Positions 17,051 to 25,401 of a stretch of 64,000 nt of DNA are shown piece by piece. Every line of letters starts with the position of its first letter. Within the stretch, counting starts at the first letter, position 1. This stretch comes from Deltaproteobacteria bacterium (GTDB lineage: Bacteria; Desulfobacterota; Desulfobacteria; Desulfobacterales; UBA5852). Made by a program: the position numbers and the translations under genes. The notes beneath the pieces were generated by a model. The model was not told where the DNA came from and did no database searches. It saw nothing but the letters and a program-made list of their open reading frames with translations. The stretch is from assembly GCA_020444045.1 (NCBI GenBank), contig JAHLLS010000011.1:1-64000 (forward strand), read 5' to 3'.

Positions 17051-17215
17051 GGCGACAACAAAGAAACCCACTGCAAATACAGTGGGTTTCTTAATTAGCT
17101 GGTGCCGACGACCGGAGTAGGGATATAAAATATAATAACAGTATGTTATAGGAATAGTTGAATCATCAGGTTCCTTTGAGTTGGTTTTTGTGCAGTCCTG
17201 ATCGCACAATTGCCC
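17051..17215. repeat. Direct repeat A flanking the HD-GYP gene
   Basis: Its partner is 20219-20393. Shared parts in order: GACAA.AAGAAA, a hairpin, TTAATTA-like spacer, GGTGCCGA.G.CCGGAGTAGGGAT (17101-17124), ACAG.ATGTTAT, and the near-identical TTTGAGTTGGTTTTTGTGCA to GATCGCACAAT (17175-17210). GGTGCCGANG.CCGG resembles the reverse complement of a tRNA-Leu 3' end. Confidence 0.75.
17061..17092. terminator. Perfect 13-bp bidirectional terminator-like hairpin
   Basis: AAGAAACCCACTG and CAGTGGGTTTCTT pair perfectly around CAAATA. The stem ends in A/T runs on both strands, so it can terminate in either direction. It lies 105 bp after the amidohydrolase-like gene. Confidence 0.7.
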
Positions 17216-17380
17216 CTGTTTCGTATCACAGATTTCATATCAACCGGGCATCGGATTGTGTTTTACGGTTTTCCTGCAGCGCTCAACGCCGATGCCAAAG
17301 ACTGGCGTATGCCGGGTGTCAATTGCACCGGCGACTTTTTTTAATTCCATCATCAACTGCAAACGCAACAGAGAAGACCC

Positions 17381-19882
17381 ATGACCTTAAAAAACAGGCG
17401 GTTTCCCTTCTACGTCGGCATCTCCACGTTGGTGCTGGGCATTGTCGTGGCCTTAAGCGGTCTCTTTTTGTGGGTCAGCTATCGTGAGAGCAGGACGGCG
17501 GCCCTTCATTCGGCCGACCGCCTTTTCACGGAGATCAACGCCAAGACCCGCTTGAGCTACGAAACCGCCCTTGAGGCGGTGGCGGTGCTGGCCGGTACGG
17601 CCGCACACATGCCGGATATGGCCGTTAAACCGACGTCGAATGGCATGGCGCATCCCGGTATCACCCTGATGCTGGATGCCCTCAGCTTCTACGAATACCT
17701 GTATTCCACCTATACCGGCTACGAGGACGGCAGCTTCCTTCAGGTCGTCGCCGTCAGGGACAGGGCCGAACTGCGTGCGTTGTTTGCCGCACCGCCGGGA
17801 ACCGCCTTTGTGCTGCGCACCCTATCGGTCGAACCAACCGGCACGGCGGAACAGCGGTGGTTCTTTCTCGATTGGGATCGACAGGTTATAGGTGAAGGAG
17901 GTGATCTGGATCCAAACTACGATCCCCGCACCCGCCCCTGGTATGTCCGCGCCCAGCGTGAGGAGACCGCCTTTTTCAGCGAACCGTACATTTTCAGTTC
18001 TTCGAAGATTCCGGGAATTACCTGTGCGGAGAGACTGGCCGGCGGTAGTGCCGTCTTCGGTGCCGATATCACCCTGGACCGATTTGCCGTTTCCCTCGAA
18101 CGACAGAAGGTCTCCGACAATGGGGTCTTGTTTCTCTTCGATCGCCAGGGACACGTTATCGCCCACCCTTACGAAGATCCGGTAAGGCCCGGTGCCGGCA
18201 ATGAGCTGACATTTCTCACCGGCGAGGCGTCGGGGGATCCGCGGGTGCGAGCCGTCATCGCTGCTTTCCGCCAGCAAGCGGAAGCGATGCTTGACCAGAC
18301 CTACGAAATGGAAATCGCAGAATCGGCGTATTTGGTACGCGTAACACCCATCAAGGCGGCCCTCAAATTCGACCAAATGTTGGCCGCCGTCGCTCCCGTC
18401 TCCGATTTCACCGGCCATATCCGGAAGATGCAGCAGCGGATCTATCTTTTCTCCGGCCTGGTTTTGCTGGTGATGGTGCCGTTGGCCCTGTTGGTCTCGC
18501 ATAAAATTGCGGGCTCCCTTACCCGCCTGGAGCAGGAGTCCATCAAGATTCGGCGATCCGATTTTTCCGCTTCGGAACCCTTCGATTCCAGCATCAAGGA
18601 GATCCATTCCCTGATCAAGGCCTTCTTTCTCATGAAGTCCAAGATCAGGGCGTTGCTGGATCAGCAGCGCAAGCTGTTCGACGACTTCACCAAACTGATC
18701 GCCGGTGCCATCGACGCCAAGTCCCCTTACACCGGCGGGCACTGCGCCCGCGTTCCGGTGGTCGCCCAAATGCTGGCTGACGCCGCCTGTGAAAGCAACG
18801 CGCCGCCCTTCGCCGAATTCACCATGCAGACCGCCGATCAACGCTGGGAGTTCGAGGTGGCCGCCTGGCTGCATGACTGCGGCAAGGTCACCACCCCGGA
18901 ATTCGTCGTGGACAAGGCCACCAAGCTGGAGACCATTTACAATCGCATCCACGAGATCCGTATGCGCTTCGAAGTGCTGCTGAGGGATGCCGAAATCGAA
19001 TGCTACCGCCGGCGCCTGGCCGGCGATCTGGATGAGGGCCGGCTGGAAGAAGAACTGGAGCAGACGCGCAAGGCGATTGTCGACGATTTTGCCTTCATTG
19101 CCGCATGCAATGTCGGCGGCGAGTTCATGGCCGACGAAAAGATCGACCGACTGCGGCAAATCGCGAGGCGGACATGGGTCCGCCACCTTGACGATCGCCT
19201 CGGCATCTCCCAGGAAGAAGCGGCCCTGAAAAACCGGGTGCCGGCGCCGGTGCTGCCGGTGATCGAGGCGGTGTTGGCCGACAAACCCGAGCACGTCATC
19301 CCCCGAACCCAGGCGGATCCATTAGACAACAACCCCTACGGATTCAGCATGACCGTCCCCAACGACCAGTACAATCTGGGTGAGCTCTACAACCTGGGCA
19401 TCCGCAAGGGGACCCTGTCGCCGGAAGACCGCTTCAAGATCAACGAGCACATCATCCAGACCATCATCATGCTCAAGCGGCTCGACTTTCCCGACTACCT
19501 GGCCAACGTGCCCGAGTTTGCCGGCGCCCACCACGAGACCATGATTGGCACCGGCTATCCCCGCGGGTTGAAAAAGGAAGAAATGTCCATACCCGCGCGT
19601 ATCATGGCCATAGCGGACATCTTCGAGGCCCTGACCGCGGCCGATCGGCCTTACAAGACGCCCAAATCTTTGAGCGAGGCCCTTAAAATCATGAGCATGA
19701 TGCGCGACGACCAGCACATCGACGCGGATCTGTTCGACCTGTTTCTAAAAAGCGGGATCTACCGAACCTATGCGGATCGCTATCTGAGTCGCTCCCAGAT
19801 TGACGAAGTGGATATCCATCACTTTGTATCCAAGCGGAACGGTTTAGAGGCTGTTCCAAAATTCCAGACCAACGCACGTTGA
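17381..19882 (+). CDS. Cache-HAMP-HD-GYP cyclic-di-GMP phosphodiesterase-like protein
   Basis: 833 residues. TM1 is about 9-31, an extracytoplasmic dCache-type sensor spans about 35-340 (DPNYDPRTRPWYVRA near 186), TM2 is about 353-372 and HAMP about 375-420. The HD-GYP domain starts near 440 (AIDAKSPYTGGHCARV) and carries HDCGK near 497 and HHETMIGTGYPRGL near 717. Known HD-GYP proteins hydrolyse c-di-GMP, and the metal ligands H/D, H/H and GYP are present. Between HDCGK and the next conserved helix there are about 185 residues, far more than usual. The gene is isolated between two direct repeats. An AGAGAAG sequence precedes the ATG. Confidence 0.88.
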   Translation: MTLKNRRFPFYVGISTLVLGIVVALSGLFLWVSYRESRTAALHSADRLFTEINAKTRLSYETALEAVAVLAGTAAHMPDMAVKPTSNGMAHPGITLMLDALSFYEYLYSTYTGYEDGSFLQVVAVRDRAELRALFAAPPGTAFVLRTLSVEPTGTAEQRWFFLDWDRQVIGEGGDLDPNYDPRTRPWYVRAQREETAFFSEPYIFSSSKIPGITCAERLAGGSAVFGADITLDRFAVSLERQKVSDNGVLFLFDRQGHVIAHPYEDPVRPGAGNELTFLTGEASGDPRVRAVIAAFRQQAEAMLDQTYEMEIAESAYLVRVTPIKAALKFDQMLAAVAPVSDFTGHIRKMQQRIYLFSGLVLLVMVPLALLVSHKIAGSLTRLEQESIKIRRSDFSASEPFDSSIKEIHSLIKAFFLMKSKIRALLDQQRKLFDDFTKLIAGAIDAKSPYTGGHCARVPVVAQMLADAACESNAPPFAEFTMQTADQRWEFEVAAWLHDCGKVTTPEFVVDKATKLETIYNRIHEIRMRFEVLLRDAEIECYRRRLAGDLDEGRLEEELEQTRKAIVDDFAFIAACNVGGEFMADEKIDRLRQIARRTWVRHLDDRLGISQEEAALKNRVPAPVLPVIEAVLADKPEHVIPRTQADPLDNNPYGFSMTVPNDQYNLGELYNLGIRKGTLSPEDRFKINEHIIQTIIMLKRLDFPDYLANVPEFAGAHHETMIGTGYPRGLKKEEMSIPARIMAIADIFEALTAADRPYKTPKSLSEALKIMSMMRDDQHIDADLFDLFLKSGIYRTYADRYLSRSQIDEVDIHHFVSKRNGLEAVPKFQTNAR

Positions 19883-19913
19883 CTAACTAAAATCATAGCT
19901 CCACGAAGCCCCG

Positions 19914-19939
19914 CCTTATGGTGGGGCTTCACTTGTCCT
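19914..19939 (+). terminator. Hairpin after the HD-GYP gene
   Basis: GAAGCCCCGCC-TTAT-GGTGGGGCTTC forms an 11-bp stem with one G-T pair. It lies about 30 bp past the stop codon. Only a weak T-rich tail follows. Confidence 0.55.
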
Positions 19940-20218
19940 GTATGTAACCTTATCTCTCGATCTGGCCTCAATACACTGCTATGCTTTTCATCAGTAACAA
20001 CCACACCAGAATAGTTTGCTTGTAAACCTATGAAATTTCGAGGATTGCAAATTGGCTATTTCACACCGGTACGCGGAAGCACATCCTCTGTAAAAATCCT
20101 CTGTAAAATCGGCAAAAAACCAGAACGTTTGACAACGAAATGACAAGCTCTTGTTCTTTTCTTAGGTGGAACAGCGGAGTGTAACAGGCTGGAATTATAT
20201 GAGAAAAAATAAAAAGGA

Positions 20219-20393
20219 AACGACAAAGAAAACAGGGGTTTAGTGTAAACCCAAACCCCTGTTTTTTTGTAATTATTTGGTGCCGAAGGCCGGAGTAGGG
20301 ATAATATTAATAAAAACAGAATGTTATTAAAAACGCTGCATCAATAAGTGTGTTTGAGTTCGTTTTTGTACAGTCCTGATCGCACAATCGCCC
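20219..20393. repeat. Direct repeat B flanking the HD-GYP gene
   Basis: Partner of 17051-17215, in the same orientation and about 3.18 kb away. The block TTTGAGTTCGTTTTTGTACA to GATCGCACAATCGCCC (20353-20393) differs from copy A at only about three positions. TGGTGCCGAAGGCCGG (20278-20293) is identical to the tRNA-Leu-like end at 60847-60862. Confidence 0.75.
20231..20268 (+). terminator. Rho-independent terminator
   Basis: AACAGGGGTTT pairs with AAACCCCTGTT (20253-20263) and is followed by a T-run to 20268. It sits inside repeat copy B at the place of the unrelated 17061-17092 hairpin in copy A, so stem sequence changed while the structure was kept. Confidence 0.7.
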
Positions 20394-20578
20394 TTAATAT
20401 GCTCATTTTTGTATTAAACCATATTATAAGCGTTGATTTTTCCTATGTCTCGCTTTCCCAGCATTTTTTGCCAGATCCACGCTCAGGGTGATAACATGAA
20501 AGTGAGTGTTCGGAGATCTGGAATTCCTTGTCAGCATGGGTTTATAGGGCGTTGTTAGAAACGGCACTCTATGCTTGG

Positions 20579-20971
20579 CTACTTGACCGTCATTACCGGG
20601 CAAGGTGCATTAAGAATGATATATTGTGCATTGGAACCGAATAAGAGCTTGCCTACCTTGGACCGCCTTTTAATACCGATGAAAATGGCATTCACAGTAT
20701 TGTTTTCGGCAAAGTCTACGATGTCCTCGCCTGGGGACATACCCCTTACGAGTAAGTGAGTCTTGACTGCAATACCTTTTTCTTTTAATTGCGCCTCTGC
20801 ATATTCGAGATTTTGGCGTGCTTGCTGCACCTCAACCTCTTCGTTGGCGGAACCACCTTCTATAGAGGCGATAACTTCAACCATGGCATCAAACGGTTTG
20901 GCATATTGAGCGACCATTTTTAGAGCCTCTTTAGCAGAATTGGAGCTATCGTATCCAACTAAAAATTTCAT
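20579..20971 (-). CDS. Universal stress protein, UspA family
   Basis: 130 residues, a single Usp domain. It begins MKFLVGYDSSNSAKEALKM and contains the ATP-binding G-x2-G-x9-G-S type motif as GIKRRSKVGKLLFGS (about 99-113). It ends ILNAPCPVMTVK, the usual last strand. It is the distal gene of a leftward group downstream of the aco regulator (15 bp after the ABM-type gene), so it may be co-expressed with acetoin use. The role is likely stress or nucleotide sensing; the target is unknown. Confidence 0.88.
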   Translation of the reverse strand: MKFLVGYDSSNSAKEALKMVAQYAKPFDAMVEVIASIEGGSANEEVEVQQARQNLEYAEAQLKEKGIAVKTHLLVRGMSPGEDIVDFAENNTVNAIFIGIKRRSKVGKLLFGSNAQYIILNAPCPVMTVK

Positions 20972-20986
20972 AAAATCCCTTTCTAA

Positions 20987-21292
20987 TTATACTTCAGTCA
21001 ATACCTTAATTGAAATATTTTCGACGATATTTTCGACTTTTTCGCGATATTCAAGCATGTGGGGTGTTGAGAAATGGGCCAGTAAATCTTCGATAGCTCT
21101 CCATTTTTCGACTATTGTGACAACATTGGGATCCAATTCTTGGGGTGGTATATCTGTTGGGAAGTCAATCGTGGGCATATATTCGAGACATCCTTCTTCT
21201 TTAATAACATGAGGAATGTTAGCTTTAACAATTTCAATATACTCAGATACGCGTCCTTCTTTAAGTCGGATAGATGCAATTACGTTTATCAT
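20987..21292 (-). CDS. Antibiotic-biosynthesis-monooxygenase-fold (YgiN-like) small protein
   Basis: 101 residues with the dimeric alpha/beta-barrel pattern: MINVIASIRLKEGRVSEYIE, GCLEYMPTIDF, and VEKWRAIEDLLAHFSTPHML. The motif E-x-W followed by H-x-x-x-H/P is typical of ABM/quinol-monooxygenase domains. These proteins oxidise or bind small phenolic or quinone compounds, or simply protect against them. It overlaps the lipB remnant by 32 bp and precedes usp. Confidence 0.75.
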   Translation of the reverse strand: MINVIASIRLKEGRVSEYIEIVKANIPHVIKEEGCLEYMPTIDFPTDIPPQELDPNVVTIVEKWRAIEDLLAHFSTPHMLEYREKVENIVENISIKVLTEV

Positions 21293-21665
21293 TGCTTAAA
21301 CTCCTTGTCGCCATAGCATTATTAAGATATTCTGTTTTTTTATTTAATGCACCTTCAAAATGTCTTTTAATATCTTTATCTTTTTGCTCTTCGCGGATAT
21401 ATGTAAAAAGTTTATTCAATGAGACCATCGAAAAATCAATTCCAATTCGCGTCTCCAAGTTGGCAGTGATGCTATTTTTGATTTTGTCGGAAGAAGTCGG
21501 TTTTCCGATAATCCGGGCTATAGATGTCATGCTGCCAGGTTTAAGCCCGCAAGGGTTGATAAAGTCAACATGAGAAAGATCTGGATTGCAATTTAGTGCG
21601 AATCCATGAAAGGTTATTTTACCTCGCACCGCAATACCGATGGAAGCAATTTTATTGTTTCCCAC
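21261..21665 (-). pseudogene. lipB: Truncated octanoyltransferase LipB remnant
   Basis: It encodes NNKIASIGIAVRGKITFHGF, ALNCNPDLSHVDFINPCGL and a C-terminal helix, which match the second half of LipB (KI.s.Gi.vrr..TFHGlALNvn.DLs.f..I.PCG). The first ~120 residues, including the RGG.vTyHGPGQ substrate site, are missing. The expected upstream GVWVG reads GGKQ-stop unless a base is shifted. The catalytic Cys (in NPCG) survives, but half the fold is gone. It lies beside an intact lipA, suggesting the aco cluster once carried a lipA-lipB pair. Confidence 0.75.
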
Positions 21666-21784
21666 CCACCTCTGTGATTCTAATGTCGTTTAGCATCAAT
21701 TCCATAATATGATAGTGACTCATAATTCCGGCATGTATTACGATACCTTCTCCAGTATACATTTAGACCATTTTCCCCAAGTTA

Positions 21785-23770
21785 TTATTCTATGCCAAAC
21801 TCCCTCATTTTACGATAGAGCGTGCTGCGTGCAATTTTCAGATTACGTGCCGCCTTTGAGACATTACCATCATGCTGATTCAAAGCAGAAACAATAATAT
21901 TCCTATATTGATCTTTAACTGTTTTGGTTTTCGGGTAGGGCGATAAACCTGTTCGCCGAGGTCTTATCATCAGATGATCTTTTTCGATTCTTTTTCCCTG
22001 GCATAGCAGCATGGCGCGCTCAATTAAGTTCTCCAGCTCTCTCACATTCCCCGGGAAATCGTAGGACTTTATATAATTGAGGGCCTGAGAAGTTATACCG
22101 GGTTTCGGGATAGCCAGTTTCTGGCTTTGATGGTGTAAAATATGTTCAATCAGCCGTTCAATGTCATCCATGCGTTCTCTTAGGGGCGGGATGAAAATTT
22201 CCATAACATTTAACCGATAATACAGGTCTTCTCTAAAGTGGCCTTGTTCTACTTCTTCCACCAAATCCGCGTTGCTTGCAGCGATCACCCTTACATCAAC
22301 CGGGATGTTTCGATTATCGCCCAGGCGCATGATTTCGTTCTGCTGCAATACACGTAGCAGCTTACCCTGCAATTGCAATGGGAGGCCATTGATCTCGTCG
22401 AGAAAAAGCGTGCCGGCGTTTGCCAACTCAAACTTCCCGATCATTCCCTTACTGCGAGCGCCTGTAAAAGCACCGCCTGTATATCCAAATAATTCGGATT
22501 CAATGAGATCTCTTGGGATGGCAGCGCAAGAAATTGCCACAAAGGGTCCGTTGCTACGGTGGCTGTGACTGTGTATCGATTGAGCGAACAACTCTTTTCC
22601 AGTGCCGCTTTCGCCCATAATTAAAACGCGTGAGTTTGTTTTGGCTGCAATTTTAGCCATTTTTACCTGATGTAAAAAATTGGTTTCGCGACCAATGATG
22701 TCTGAAAATTCATACTTTGAGTAATTTCCACCGATCTTTTTTGCAATGTTGATCATTTTTTTTTGTTCAGCCATGGTCACGATGCTACCGAGTAGCTTGA
22801 AGGTCCCTGTGTGGATTGGATCCACATTACAGATATATGATTTGCTTCCATTGGGTAATCTGAAAGTGATCTCAGCTGCTTCGAGATTGTCTCCTTTTTC
22901 CATAGAAGATAATAGGTTGTTTTCTGGTACGAGCAGACTGCGTAATGGTTTTCCTCGGACCGAACCCTCGTCGATCCCAATCATTTTTATGGCAGCCGCA
23001 TTCAAGTGAGTGATATTAAAAAGATGATCTGTGGCAATAATGCCGTCTGAGACAGAATTGTAGATTGATGTGAGCATATAATTCAAGCGTTGGGATTGCT
23101 CTACCAATTCTCTTTCCCGAAGCTGGCTTTCAATGTTGGCTGTCGCAGCTTTGACGAGAGCGAGCGTGTGTTCATGTTTTCTTGAAAACCCGCCCGATAG
23201 CGTAATCGCTGCTATGATATTTCCTTCACGATCCCTCACTGGAGAGGATGAGCAAGTCCACTTGTGATGATTGATGTTGTAGTGCTCAGCCCCGGTCAGC
23301 TGGATCGGAATTCCATTCTCAAGGGAGAGACTGATCGCATTTGTTCCTGCGTGCTTGGATGAGCGCAAGCACCCGGGGAGATAGTAACTGCGCTGAGCCA
23401 TGGCCAAAACATCGTGATCCCCTTGAACGATTAATACATATCCGTTTTTTTCGGTTAGAGTTGCGATAAAACCGGTTCCTCTGACGGATATTTCGAGCAT
23501 TTCCATTACCGGTTTGGCAACCTGGATAAGTTCAGCGTTACTTTCAAGAAGCTTGTTTAGCTGAGACTGGGTGAGAATTTTAGGTTTAGGTGGCGTTAGG
23601 GGGTCTACGTTTAATTTCAGGCAGTTATGCCATGATTCCAAAATATGTTTTCGGACCGCTATATCTGTCGGTTTATGATCTAAAACGATCGCTTGCCATG
23701 CCTTGGTGATCTGATCACCGGTTCCGATGCTCTCAACATCGGCCATTATTTTGGAATTATTTGTGGCCAT
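21785..23770 (-). CDS. acoR: AcoR-type sigma-54-dependent transcriptional activator
   Basis: 661 residues. An N-terminal GAF-like sensor spans about 60-200 (GTNAISLSLENGIPIQLTGAEHY) and a PAS domain about 225-330. The AAA+ domain has Walker A GESGTGKE and the sigma-54-contacting GAFTGA (inside GYTGGAFTGARSKG). A Fis-type helix-turn-helix closes the protein (GNVSKAARNLKIARSTLYRK). It matches AcoR of acetoin systems in length and order. The start at 23770 is chosen because GGAAG lies 6 nt before it; the open frame extends to a TTG at 23815 without one. Divergent from the acoABC operon, which carries a matching -24/-12 promoter. Confidence 0.88.
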   Translation of the reverse strand: MATNNSKIMADVESIGTGDQITKAWQAIVLDHKPTDIAVRKHILESWHNCLKLNVDPLTPPKPKILTQSQLNKLLESNAELIQVAKPVMEMLEISVRGTGFIATLTEKNGYVLIVQGDHDVLAMAQRSYYLPGCLRSSKHAGTNAISLSLENGIPIQLTGAEHYNINHHKWTCSSSPVRDREGNIIAAITLSGGFSRKHEHTLALVKAATANIESQLRERELVEQSQRLNYMLTSIYNSVSDGIIATDHLFNITHLNAAAIKMIGIDEGSVRGKPLRSLLVPENNLLSSMEKGDNLEAAEITFRLPNGSKSYICNVDPIHTGTFKLLGSIVTMAEQKKMINIAKKIGGNYSKYEFSDIIGRETNFLHQVKMAKIAAKTNSRVLIMGESGTGKELFAQSIHSHSHRSNGPFVAISCAAIPRDLIESELFGYTGGAFTGARSKGMIGKFELANAGTLFLDEINGLPLQLQGKLLRVLQQNEIMRLGDNRNIPVDVRVIAASNADLVEEVEQGHFREDLYYRLNVMEIFIPPLRERMDDIERLIEHILHHQSQKLAIPKPGITSQALNYIKSYDFPGNVRELENLIERAMLLCQGKRIEKDHLMIRPRRTGLSPYPKTKTVKDQYRNIIVSALNQHDGNVSKAARNLKIARSTLYRKMREFGIE

Positions 23771-23896
23771 GGTGTGCTTCCAAATCGCCGTAATGTCGTT
23801 TGCCCTTCGTATCAAATCAATAGGGATTCATGAGCCTTTTTTTCATATCACGTAATGTGTTTCATTTTAGTACAATGTATATAGTGGAGCAATGGA

Positions 23897-24784
23897 TTAT
23901 TTGCTTGGACGATCTTTTTTCAATGCAACAGATTGAATATATAGCTTTGCTGCCTGGTAGGAGCTTCTAATAAAAGGCCCACTATCAACGCCGATAAATC
24001 CGCGCCTTAGAGCCTCAATACGATAATCTTCGAATTCATCCGGATGTCTATACCGAATGACGGGATGATGCTTTTCAGATGGTGCCAAGTATTGCCCGAT
24101 CGTCAAGATCTGGCATCCCGACTTTCGTAAATCATCCATTGTTTCAAAAACCTCTTCCCGTGATTCGCCAAGCCCCAGCATCATGCCTGATTTGGTGATA
24201 GTCGTTGTTGAAATATGGGGTATTTTTTCCAGCAGCGATAGTGACCGTGAATATAGCGCCTGTGGCCGCACCAGAGCGTAAAGCCGTTTTACCGTTTCGA
24301 TATTATGGTTCAAAACGGCTGGGTTCATCTGTAGGATCGAACTCAACGCATCACAATTCCCTGAAAGATCCGAGATCAGCAACTCAACCCGAATAGCAGG
24401 GCGTCGCCGGCGAATCGCTTTTACCGTATGTCGAAGGTGGGAAGCGCCGCCGTCGCGTAGGTCATCACGTGTAACCATGGTCAGCACATAATATTGGGTA
24501 CCTAACTCGCAGACCGCATCAGCAATTAAATCTGGTTCAATTGGATCGGGTTGGGCGACATGCTGCTTGTCAACAGCACAAAAAGTGCAGCGTCTGGTGC
24601 AGCCGGGGTCTAACAGCATGAAGGTGGCGGTTCCTTTATGGAAGCACTCCAATTGATTGGGGCACAGAGCTTCCACGCAAACCGTACACAACGCCTTTTT
24701 ATTGATGCGTTCGATTGTTTTTGAATGGTTATTTCCCGAAGGCACCTTTATCCTGAGCCATTCAGGTTTGATAAGCGTATTCAT
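23897..24784 (-). CDS. lipA: Lipoyl synthase LipA (AcoS-like)
   Basis: 295 residues, a radical-SAM lipoyl synthase. It has the auxiliary cluster motif CVEALCPNQLEC (about 36-47), the SAM-cluster motif CTRRCTFC, the pair TRDDLRDGGA, and the C-terminal RSSY serine motif (IRSSYQA). It inserts two sulfurs into octanoyl-E2. Acetoin clusters of Pelobacter and some clostridia carry a dedicated copy called acoS, and the neighbouring E2 here is the obvious client. It lies between acoR (126 bp away) and the divergent acoA promoter region. Confidence 0.93.
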   Translation of the reverse strand: MNTLIKPEWLRIKVPSGNNHSKTIERINKKALCTVCVEALCPNQLECFHKGTATFMLLDPGCTRRCTFCAVDKQHVAQPDPIEPDLIADAVCELGTQYYVLTMVTRDDLRDGGASHLRHTVKAIRRRRPAIRVELLISDLSGNCDALSSILQMNPAVLNHNIETVKRLYALVRPQALYSRSLSLLEKIPHISTTTITKSGMMLGLGESREEVFETMDDLRKSGCQILTIGQYLAPSEKHHPVIRYRHPDEFEDYRIEALRRGFIGVDSGPFIRSSYQAAKLYIQSVALKKDRPSK

Positions 24785-25401
24785 GGCTTTTCTTGAAATA
24801 GATTAGTTTTAAATAATAAATTCAAATATATAAGAAATATTGACTGTCCAAAGTATCAGCAAAATGTGTACCAAATTAAAACAACTATATTTTTGGATTA
24901 TATTTATGGTATTGCAATGAAAAATCATCTTTATTGCCGCATTTAAACTGTCCCAAAACGCTACAAGTGACCTATAATGAATCAATCCAATCAGAGCTTC
25001 AATCATCCTACCGGCGAACTGATAAAAAATTAGAGAGGCCATAATGGCCTGTAATTAAACCGCAGAAACGTCCTTGAATCGGTTTCGTCGCGTCTGAAAA
25101 GTCCTATGGCATTCGGTTTGCAGACAACTGATGGAACACGCATGAATGAAAAGCGCCGTCTAACGCCAACTTGGACATGGTTGGGGCAGTTTGTCATCGG
25201 GGACAATAGGGTGTCATGACATTTGATTCACACGGAATGCGATTCGTATCGGAAACCCGATCCCGACGTTCATGTCGTCAACGAATTCAGGTAATGGCGT
25301 ATTAGATCGGTTGGGAAATAGGCGACCAATCCTCGAATTGTGATTAATGGATAGTACGCGTTTCAATAAAACTTTATAAGGCAGAATTGCTGGGAGGTTA
25401 A
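24785..25401. other. Divergent aco control region
   Basis: The 617-bp gap between leftward lipA and rightward acoA holds the sigma-54 promoter at 25107-25122 and presumably the activator sites upstream of it. A GTGTCATGACA palindrome lies near 25212. The AT-rich half next to lipA (24800-24960) should carry the lipA promoter. No gene is supported. Confidence 0.6.
25107..25122 (+). promoter_or_regulatory. Sigma-54 (-24/-12) promoter of the aco operon
   Basis: TGGCATTCGGTTTGCA matches the TGGCACG-N4-TTGCW consensus with invariant GG and GC in correct spacing. It points at acoA, and a start of transcription near 25133 would give a ~270-nt leader. An AcoR-type activator gene lies next door. Confidence 0.8.

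Larger units (their letters stand above)
16956..17380. other. Intergenic region with terminator and repeat copy A
   Basis: This ~425-bp gap contains a hairpin terminator (17061-17092) and the first copy of the repeat that brackets the HD-GYP gene (17051-17215). The promoter of the HD-GYP gene should be here but I could not assign it. Confidence 0.6.
19883..20578. other. Intergenic region with terminators and repeat copy B
   Basis: About 700 bp without a supported gene. It holds a terminator-like hairpin after the HD-GYP gene (19914-19939), a second terminator (20231-20268) and repeat copy B (20219-20393). The last ~180 bp before the leftward usp gene show nothing recognisable. Confidence 0.6.

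Noticed and set aside
17822-19294. 490-codon open frame antisense to the HD-GYP gene
   Set aside because: It is the shadow of a high-GC coding frame. The sense strand carries clear Cache, HAMP and HD-GYP motifs.
24809-25042. Leftward 77-codon open frame between lipA and acoA
   Set aside because: No recognisable domain, and it overlaps the expected lipA promoter region. Treated as non-coding.
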